Origin: Echinostoma caproni
Lineage: Eukaryota > Platyhelminthes > Trematoda > Plagiorchiida > Echinostomatidae
Assembly (NCBI GenBank): GCA_900618425.1
Contig: UZAN01039948.1
Coordinates: 9,385-73,384 of the forward strand
Length of the DNA stretch: 64,000 nt
Direction: 5' to 3'
Below the pieces are notes generated by a model, which made no database searches, was not told where the DNA came from, and worked only from the letters and a program-made list of their open reading frames with translations. Positions within the stretch are counted from its first letter, which is position 1. Every line of letters begins with the position of its first letter. Position numbers and translations under genes: made by a program. This document shows, in pieces, positions 56,301 through 64,000 of the stretch.

Positions 56301-57090
56301 AAATTTTACCGTGTTGTTGACATATTAGAGTCAATCCATTTTAAACCGTTCAAAAGGGAATTTGAGCTGTGTGCGGACGATTTTAAGGATCGGGAATATA
56401 TGTAATTCCGTTTGCCTTAACTACACAAGTCTATTCAACATTGGTGCATTTACTTGAGTCTCCAGACAGAGCACGCCTGAGGAAGTGAACGGTAACAATG
56501 TTGTCGCTGGCGATAGTGTTCAATAAAGAATGTGCGGAAAAGAGCTGGTTTCTTGCCATTTTAGTAATTGGTTTGCTGGCGTATAGTGGGCACAGATAAT
56601 CCAAAATAAGTCGCTTGCGGTTATTGCAAAATGGGGTGCGAGAGCGATATCAGACTATTTGATTGCATCAGTTCAATATGTCTCGATGATTATTGTTTGT
56701 ACTCAATCACCTCAAATTCAGACAGTTTCAGGAAAGCACCACGTAAGTTGCGTCAAACATTCCGTCGAGCAGAATGAGCAGACCCCACATTACAAAAAAG
56801 AAACAACCTGAAAACTAGCCAAAAGAAACTTCTGTCTCATATTGAAATGAAATAAGGAAAATGTATCATTTTCCCACCTTTTACGTATGCATCAGTTAGT
56901 CCGTTTTTTATTGACGATAGTTTATGTGACAAAACTACCAGAAACCAACTCTATAAGCTATCATTGAGAATCGTAAGTGGAAACTTTATTCCGTTCTTCA
57001 GCTGTTCTTCACCACTTTCTATCTCCAAAAGTGATCTATCGATTATTGATTCTTTGTTTTGATTTTTAAGATGTGGGATCTTTCTTTTAC
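53320..57090. other. No convincing gene
   Basis: Plus acceptors near 54,776 (aataaatttctcacag) and 56,040 (atttgcatttgtttgcag) open short frames with stops or several possible readings. The plus frame after 54,777 has one internal TAA (VVEYYFDHRNRSSGMDSLQI.. then SKTVRLYDHQRNGKMHQSFV..), suggestive of a decayed coding piece. Confidence 0.3.
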
Positions 57091-57092
57091 AG

Positions 57093-57200
57093 GCCTTTGC
57101 TTCAAAATACTCCATTGGTAGGCACAATGTCGCAGTATTGGCCGTTGTTTGCATGCAATTGGAATATTTTTGCAGATCTGCCAGTGTTCTGTCATTTTGA
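57093..57200 (+). CDS. Weak candidate exon, plus strand
   Basis: Acceptor tgggatctttcttttacag, then 35 codons in phase 0, AFASKYSIGRHNVAVLAVVC MQ.., to TGA at 57,198-57,200. A minus-strand ORF (MEYFEAKACKRKIPHLKNQN..) overlaps. No homology. Confidence 0.27.
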   Translation, partial: AFASKYSIGRHNVAVLAVVCMQLEYFCRSASVLSF

Positions 57201-57547
57201 CGGTATTAAAAATACATTGAACTGTATTCATATAACAGGCATCTAATGTTAATTCATAGTACAATCATAAAATATCTAGGTCTAAATGGTGGGGTCACCC
57301 TAATTTTCGCAGAGCAATTTACAGGGCAAATTTTGAAACAGTATGGCATTTTTTTGTTTCTTACGTGGGAGACAATTGCGATAAAAATGTGAAGAGTCAC
57401 ACTCTGCATATTTAAAAAGGAAAATAAATCGATAAAGTTGAGCAACAACTTGTGATATTTTTGATCAAAACTGGGTGTTGAGATCAATACCAATCTCTTG
57501 ACTCACTTGAGGATCCAATCCGACGTAATACAGAAAAAGCTTATCTG

Positions 57548-57716
57548 TCACATAATTGACTTCAACATGTGACAGATCACAATGCCCATATTTGTTTTGA
57601 GACTCGTTTTCCTCACATAAATATTAGTCAGCTCCATAGTTTGAATTTTGTTGATAGCGAAAGTCAGGATGTGTATGCAATGAACGTAAAAACATTCGTT
57701 GAAAAAAATCCGTTCA
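57548..57716 (-). CDS. Candidate terminal exon, Cys/His/Ile-rich
   Basis: Acceptor gcgtcaactttcttcag, one base, 55 codons to TGA at 57,548: ERIFFNECFYVHCIHILTFA, INKIQTMELTNIYVRKTSLK and on. Phase 2 matches the micro-exon at 57,844-57,878. An alternative acceptor (gaaaagcatttcag) lies just upstream. Unrecognised. Confidence 0.33.
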
Positions 57717-57843
57717 CTGAAGAAAGTTGACGCAACTGAAATGCTTTTCTTTGTAAGTTTAAGGAAGCCCATTTCTTGGATGTAATCTTTGGAATATCAC
57801 AGCTTTTACTAGAAGAAACTTTACTCAAGTATAATATTAATAC

Positions 57844-57878
57844 CTAAATGCAAGTCCACTGAAAGTAAAGATTATTTC
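57844..57878 (-). CDS. 35-nt micro-exon candidate
   Basis: Strong acceptor ctaattgtttctttttag and donor ATTTAG|GTATTAA. Codes EIIFTFSGLAF, phase 0 in and 2 out, and joins in frame to the 57,716 exon (..GLAF-S-ERIFF..). Confidence 0.3.
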
Positions 57879-58559
57879 CTAAAAAGAAACAATTAGCCGT
57901 TTGCTGGCTGTTCGTCAAATTATCAATCGTTCAGCAACATATCGTTTTTCTCAGTTATCGTATGAGTCAAAAACATCGCTTAACACCGAGTCGTGTCCTC
58001 CCAACTAGAAGGCGGTAGGGGCCAGAAACAAAGCATTACACGGTAACCAAGCAGACAGACCTGATTAGTTGTTTACAGCATTTATGCAAGCGTGTGAAAA
58101 CCAACTAATTGAACTATTGGTCGCTCTTTTATCAGCGCTTTCAAGAGAAAATTATCGCCGAATATCGGAATACCAGAAATGTCACTTTCATTCTCACAGC
58201 CCCCTCCCTCGGTGACGTTTGCAAGCATGTTACATTGAAGGCCGTAAAAGGACTTGCTTTAGCTCATGTTGTAGTGCATTTAGAAAAAGAGCAATGGATT
58301 TGCCCCGTGCAATTATGGACTGCACAACGAGAGTAATTTCCTTTTTATTTATTGTATACTGATCGTTGAATCGAACTAATACGAAGGACTGCCTCCATAT
58401 TCACGCGCTGCTGACTCTGTTGCCATCGATTTCACGTTGTTTCAATGCAACATATATGAAGCAGAGTTACACTGTAATTAAAGTTAAAGGACTAATTTAT
58501 GTGAAGACGATACAATCCCCAATTTGATTACTACCACTTTTTGGATTTTTTGTTTTCCT

Positions 58560-58590
58560 GTTATTGTTATTGTTGTTGTTATTATTGTAC
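58560..58590. repeat. TTG/TTA trinucleotide-rich tract
   Basis: Imperfect repeats of TTATTG and TTG, immediately upstream of the 58.6-kb ORF. A related (AAT)n run lies at about 60,170-60,191. Confidence 0.6.
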
Positions 58591-58741
58591 ATTGAATAGA
58601 ACCGTGTAATTCGGAGTATGTGCTATGTCGTTGATGGAGTTATCTTAAATTCTAACTTTCAGTTTTCTCTTTCCCAACTAAGGTTTGACGAAACAATCAT
58701 CTTCCTTAACTCTACCTTTCCACCCCCAATCATCTTCCTGC

Positions 58742-58863
58742 AGCATAATTTCATGGCCATAAATCGAACGCATCTCTTTGATCAAACTCAGATGTTTACT
58801 GAACAGCCATTATTCAGATTCTCTCTTCACGTCAATCGTTGTCGAGGCCTTTTTACGCACTAG
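58742..58863 (+). CDS. Candidate terminal exon, unknown
   Basis: A long pyrimidine tract with ccaatcatcttcctgcag precedes 40 open codons, HNFMAINRTHLFDQTQMFTE.., ending at TAG 58,861-58,863. The same frame is open from an earlier acceptor (taaattctaactttcag, exon from 58,663), giving 66 codons. Unrecognised. Confidence 0.33.
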
Positions 58864-59829
58864 ACACGATGGTACCGTTTGAGAATTAATTCGATCGACT
58901 ATTTATAGACCCAGTTTGTTTGTTTTTCACCTTAAATCTTTAATTTACTTTTTTGACGATCACAGTCTTTCATTCACTCTCCATATGAACAAATCTGCTC
59001 TACCCTTTCGTCAATCAATTTTGCTATTCTGTGACATAAAGATCGCTTTACTCTGTACAGATTTGTCAGCGGCAGTTTACACACTAATTGACATCCGCAT
59101 AAGTAGTGGAATGCGCAATCTATGGACTTGAAAACTAACAGCTGGTGTACATTCTTTCCAACGCTTCGGAACAAACCAGGGTTAAACACAAATCAGTAAA
59201 TGTGCTATTTTTATCCAGTTCGAATTCCCTGCTGTACTCACTCAAATTTTCTCGTGATATTTGATATCGGAATAGTAACATGCTGCCAATCTACCTTGTG
59301 TATCGATAAGAATGGAGATATTCTTTTATCGAATTCATTTATATTCAAATATGAACTAACTTAACTATTTTCCCTTGTGTCAATAACTGCATTTACTTGC
59401 TGAACTATCATTGTTTGAGGTGTGGGGATTGCACTTTAAGCAATAACCATTCAGAGAAAATCGGGTGTTGACAGAATTTATATTAGCATGTACTTAGGAT
59501 CGAGGATAATCAGAAGCGACATCTATTACATCTGATATAAACCAACTCACTAGATTTATACGCTTTTTAATCAAATGTATAATTAATATTTCAGATCGCT
59601 TGCACACAGTTACCACCTGCTGATATTTTGTTTATTGAATTTGCATTTTTCTCCCGTTTACTTTGACCAAACGGGATTGCGTTGAATCAAAGGTTGCATG
59701 AGGACAAACCGAAATCAGTCAAATAGGACGAGGTGATAAAACTCCCGTAAACAGGTAACAGGTCGAAGTTATCATGATTACTAGTACCTGACTTGTGGCA
59801 CAGTAATTTGTGGGATACAAATTGACGTA

Positions 59830-60045
59830 CGCAGAGCCGTAATGTACAGAAACGACAGAGGGTTAAAGAGATTGTGCTCGTATCTGGCTTCCGTTGGGGT
59901 TTTTGGCTCCCCGGCTGGGGCCCCAAAGATTCAGATCGTCTTTGGTTGGAGACACTGCGGGATATGGCGTCGAACCAAAGTCATTGGCGGGAATGCATTA
60001 CCTCTTGTCTACAATCCCCAAAATTAATTAAAAAAAACTCAAAAT
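59830..60045 (+). mobile_element. RTE-like LINE 3' end, copy 3 (dead)
   Basis: Frame one ends GLKRLCSYLASVGVFGSP; after a frameshift frame two gives LPGWGPKDSDRLWLETLRDM and ASNQSHWRECITSCLQSP, the usual extreme C-terminus of these retrotransposons, better preserved than in copies 1 and 2. A short A-rich tail (aattaaaaaaaactc) ends it near 60,045. Confidence 0.75.
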
Positions 60046-60049
60046 GGCG

Positions 60050-61310
60050 TACAGTGAACAAACAAAAAATGTTACTACTCGAAGTTGACTGTTTTATTTT
60101 CCCCGTTGGTGTACCTACATTTTTCGATCACACATGGTTGTCTTTGGCGCCGTATCTACAAAAATTGGTGTTAATAATAATAATAATAATAGCGTTAAGG
60201 CACCGAATTTATCATTGTTGGTTAACGTGGGTTAAAACACTTTGATCTGCTCATTATGTGTGTTTTCCTCTTCATTTCAAAACATTCATTTTTCTCGCAT
60301 TTTGATACGACATTGGTCTGAATGAACAGCAGACGATGATTGTGTTCTTATAAGAACCAGACTTTCGCGATATGGGAAATCATAGCAGGCCACATATCAA
60401 CAATAACAAGAGAAACATTTCAGTGTCTTGTGAACAGAAATGCGCATACTGTCACATGAAATGCACCACATTAGGGAAGCAGTATTTTGATATCACTACA
60501 CACTAAGTAAACCTTATTTTACTGATTCATAACACAATTAGTACCCACAAAATTGAAGCTTACTCTGTGTTTTGTAATGATTTTCTCAGAAACATGGAGC
60601 GAGCTGTGTTGTAAACACGATTGTGCCCAAATTAAATTGTTTGATTTGGCGATATAGGGCACTTAATGTTGTGTGTGCATTCTTATCTAAACAGCTCCAA
60701 CTTAGGTCATAGTTGAAGAAGTCTTTTCATTGCGTATGGAAGAGTTTTGTATTCAATGAAGCCTAGGAATGAACTCCGATCGGAATAGAAGCTGAACGGT
60801 ACAAAGCTGTTAAGTAACTGGTAGCCGTTGAATGCGTGTGACGATTTTGGTCCACTCTCTACTAAGTGGACTGTTTTAGGAGTTATATGTCGTACGAAAC
60901 AAACACATTAAGGTTGTGAATTCAATTAGAATGCAAGTACAGAATGTTATGTTTCACACTGTTCCCCAGTGACATATGATGCGCTCGCTTTCTTATTGTT
61001 TATATATAATTCATGTCGTTCAAACGTTTCAAAATAAGAATGTATGACGATACAGATCTGTATAAAACAATTCCATGAGCCCCAAAATGATAACCGGGGG
61101 ATACTTTGATTGATGTGAACGAAGTGCGAGTATTCATTGTTTATTTCTCATAACAACCAACGGTTTTGTTTTTCAACAAACAAACCAAATGCAACCATAG
61201 TATGAGAAGGAATTGAAATACAGTGATTGTCTTCCCGAAAACCATGCCCAGCGTGATTTGGGATTCAGTCACATTGAGCTGACACTCTGTACTGACGGTT
61301 TCGACCACTC
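60050..61310. other. No gene seen; (AAT)n at 60,170-60,191
   Basis: Only ORFs of chance length and a short AAT microsatellite. Confidence 0.45.
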
Positions 61311-61314
61311 GGCC

Positions 61315-61400
61315 GTTTGATTGGCCGCTTCTCCCTTCCTGAAAATTGTGTCTTTTTACATGCAACAAAAGGAAGTTAAATGAAAACATGAAAAAGTGCA
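61315..61400 (-). repeat. Copy 3 of the dispersed module
   Basis: On the minus strand TTCCTTTTGTTGCATGTAAA, then AATTTTCAGGAAGGGAGAAG and CGGCCAATCAAACGGCC. Same order as at 8.1 and 16.9 kb. Beyond the core the copies diverge, so its ends are uncertain. Confidence 0.5.
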
Positions 61401-61733
61401 GCCTAAATTTTTCTCTCAATAAGCTCACCTCGGAACGTTCATAGTGTGTTGTATAACTTGTGTGAGCATCATCTGCAAACGATGTGTTCAACGCAGTTAT
61501 TGCATGACTTCTTACGATGTTTAACAGGGCTGCATGTTGTGGACACAATCTGCCTAATGCATATTGTTACAGTGTAATTCAGCTAACTGAGTTGATTCAA
61601 CGTGGAGAGAAAACTGATTATTTTTATAAGCGGCGATTAAGAATGGCCATAACTCATCGACCGAAATGCAGCGTGACTTGTCAGTAAAAGCAAACAATTT
61701 TACAGATTTATTTAATCCGATAGACTTTTTCAG

Positions 61734-61919
61734 ATAAAGAAAGCTTTATGATGCCTGATCGCAGTATTCCATATATAAGCTTCCTGTTGATTTTAGCAGG
61801 GATGCAACAGAACAATGTATTGGAGTACGGAAATATGCTTGACCGCCCAAATGCACTGATAATCTTTAGGTTTCGGCTTCAGCTCAACCGGAACGGGGTG
61901 CCTGTGCGATCGGAAAGAC
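61734..61919 (+). CDS. Candidate 186-nt exon with hydrophobic segment
   Basis: Strong acceptor (aatccgatagactttttcag) and strong donor (GAAAGAC|GTGAGTGC) bound 61 codons open in a single phase (1 in, 1 out; multiple of three). It codes KESFMMPDRSIPYISFLLIL, then AGMQQNNVLEYGNMLDRPNA and LIIFRFRLQLNRNGVPVRSE. A second acceptor (ctgttgattttagcag) would start it at 61,800 in the same phase. No family recognised. Confidence 0.45.
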
Positions 61920-61924
61920 GTGAG

Positions 61925-63700
61925 TGCCAACTCTCGTGCGTTATTGTTATTGACTGAAGTTAAATGCAGTAGTCAAGAATTTAAATTTTAGCCTCAACGT
62001 AGATGAAGGATACGTTGCGGATATGATATCTCCACAGGCCATTTAGGTCAGTGATGAATTCGGTTGGAGGCTTGCTAGCGTGTTCTCTGAGCGCTTTTTT
62101 CTACTCACATCAGAATTTACGCATTGAATAACCGGCTGGATTATCCATCAACTGGATCATCGCTGGTTGTCATACCAAGCACTGCAGTTATATTTTGGTC
62201 CCTCAAATGGAGCCTCGAGGATTTGCTCGACTTCGCTTATCGAATTGCCACGACCACACCTCCATGTGCATCAAATGGGTTGCTCTAATTGCTTGTTCTC
62301 ATGGGACATTTTGCTGACGATCTTTTTGAAATCTTTGACAGTAAAACATAGTTTACCTTTAACGGTTTTTGGTACATAATTAGTAGTAGCAGTAATTTTA
62401 ATTGCCCCAACTATCGGTTCGAATTTTACCCACCCAATCTCTTGGGCTTTTCAAATAATCGTCTCCACTCTTTTTTTCAAGGGCTCGTTGGTTTATAGGA
62501 ATATATAATCATGATTTTTTTGGCCAAAGTACCTCGTCTCTGAGAAATAGTAAGATAAGGAAGTTCTCACCATAATGTGTTGTCCATATACTGTAAATAA
62601 TCGTGTTGCTCTACCATCAAGTTCATGCATATGGTGAGTCAAAATGTACCGCTTAATCCTTTTTACATTTGCCTACTTTCTACACTAGGTCACATTATTT
62701 GAAGAGATTTGGGATTTATTATTTCGAATATCCATTTTCACTGGTAGCCAGTTTATTCTCTAACTGCTATCAGTGCTTTTAGTCAGATATTTTGCACGGA
62801 TACGTTCGGACAATCAATTGAAATTGTAGTTCACCCTAACCAGGGTTTCTCTCTGTCCTCTGAGATGAGAAATCACGGAGTGCTGTGTTTGCATGCTCAA
62901 AACATCCACGCAAAAAATCACAGATTAGTGCAACAGTCGACCTTCAATCATGTTATTATCAAATTGTACATGCCCCTCATGTCTCGTTTATTCCGTATAG
63001 CAATGCAAACATTTATAGGCACTAGTACATATCGCGCTTGAATCGCTTCTATTTTGAGTTTCTAACAGTTCCTTCGAAAATGGGAGTGGTGAATTCAACG
63101 AACATGGATGGCAGCTTCATCAATCCAATTGTGAGCCATTACCGCCACTTCCGGTTCGGTTGTTTTTAGTCTGATTAGAGGTAAATGGCAAAAAGGGTAA
63201 ATAAGATTACTAAACATTATTATGTGAGCTTATCTATGCGTTTCAACTGTTCAAGTACGTTTTACAGAAACATTTATCGATGAAGCTTAAGCGCTTGTCT
63301 GGGGTGCATTTAAAATAAATAACACTATCTTAATGCGTTATTGTACAGGGTTTCTGAAACTTTCATCCTAATGTCAACTGAAAAGATGTATTATTGTTGT
63401 GCCAGGTGAGATTTTTCGAATTAGCTTTTTCAGTGCTTTATAATACTAATGCTTTTATAACAACCACGGTCAAGTAAACTATATGTGAATCGATCTAAGG
63501 CGAAGATTAATGCATTCAAACCCAAAAATAGGATGTCCAATTCCCTATCCGTTATACACAGTTGAATCAGACCATTAGCATGCATTTATTCATCTATTTG
63601 ACCTTCTAGCACTTTGGTTCCAACAATGTATAAAATATTTCACCACAGTACGTTACAGCTGCGTAAATAATTTGAAAAATAGGATTCTTGTTAGTGATTA
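61925..63700. other. Mostly non-coding
   Basis: Minus acceptors near 62,865 and 63,380 open only short frames. No element recognised. Confidence 0.4.
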
Positions 63701-63705
63701 GCATG

Positions 63706-64000
63706 AGACGCAAATATTAAACATCCAACATTGTTAGATAAAAAAGTGCTTACAGTCATTTCCCTATTACAAAAAATTAAATTTATTCGTATAAAGTTCA
63801 GATATAGCACACATTTAAGCGAAGCTGACCAAAAACTTGAATGTTTTTCTATTCCGGAAATCCGTAAAATTGGAAATCTCTTCAAACCGACGGACGATGA
63901 ACCTTGGTGCACCTGTAGAAGAAAGTACACAATAGAAGATCCTTTCAACGGATTTGTTTCACTTTGCGTGAACTACTGGTTGAACGATGTATTCTCATTC
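63706..64000 (+). CDS. Open frame running off the right edge
   Basis: A plus-strand frame is open for 98 codons from just after a TGA at 63,703 to the end of the window, with a possible acceptor (aaaaagtgcttacag) near 63,753. The second half is acidic and Cys-containing: SEADQKLECFSIPEIRKIGN, then LFKPTDDEPWCTCRRKYTIE and DPFNGFVSLCVNYWLNDVFS. The minus strand is also open, so it could be chance, but the composition looks like protein. Confidence 0.33.

Noticed and set aside
1..64000. CRISPR array, bacterial operons, rRNA genes
   Set aside because: No regularly spaced repeats, no ribosome-binding-site-led ORFs, no rRNA-like sequence.

Overview
This is an AT-rich eukaryotic nuclear window of about 64 kb, with four short runs of N. 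I read it as flatworm DNA, most likely a digenean trematode. The basis is the mix of decayed CR1/jockey-like and RTE-like LINEs, a Penelope-like element with a GIY-YIG domain, tRNA-derived SINEs, and what look like very short introns (32 to 71 nt) and micro-exons among long non-coding stretches. No bacterial operon, rRNA, CRISPR or intact tRNA was seen.

Genes are split, so long ORFs mislead: the long ones are mostly retroelement remnants. I therefore looked for open frames bounded by splice signals. The best gene is on the minus strand at about 48.3-43.9 kb. Its exons end in a WIVRRRTDGTRYITRR block and a terminal SVTTL, matching the C-terminal region and PDZ-binding tail of PDZRN3/PDZRN4 (PDZ and RING E3 ligases). 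The second best is on the plus strand at 39.7-40.3 kb: two phase-compatible exons around a 71-nt intron, encoding an unrecognised protein with a hydrophobic segment. Weaker single-exon candidates on both strands include plus 2.6-6.2 kb, 18.2 kb, 26.4-27.1 kb, 31.1-31.7 kb, 51.0 kb and 61.7-61.9 kb, and minus 0.4-2.5 kb, 23.3 kb, 27.1-29.3 kb, 39.4 kb, 53.2 kb and 57.6-57.9 kb. In DNA of this composition a good acceptor followed by 40 open codons in some frame turns up by chance fairly often, so candidates without homology or a good donor are kept low.

Mobile DNA: a minus-strand CR1-like LINE (15.3-16.9 kb) with endonuclease and reverse transcriptase remnants; a second minus-strand LINE (27.3-28.5 kb) with an endonuclease block; three RTE-like 3' ends (24.2, 47.4 and 59.8 kb); three related CR1-type 3' tails (25.9, 27.3 and 50.1 kb); a Penelope-like 3' end (42.2-42.9 kb); a possible Gag fragment (49.1-49.5 kb); SINE or tRNA-like units at 16.8, 18.6, 22.7 and 33.6 kb; and a dispersed module of about 70 bp at 8.1, 16.9 and 61.3 kb.

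Everything was read by eye. Exon boundaries are inferences from splice consensus and reading phase, and no database search was run.
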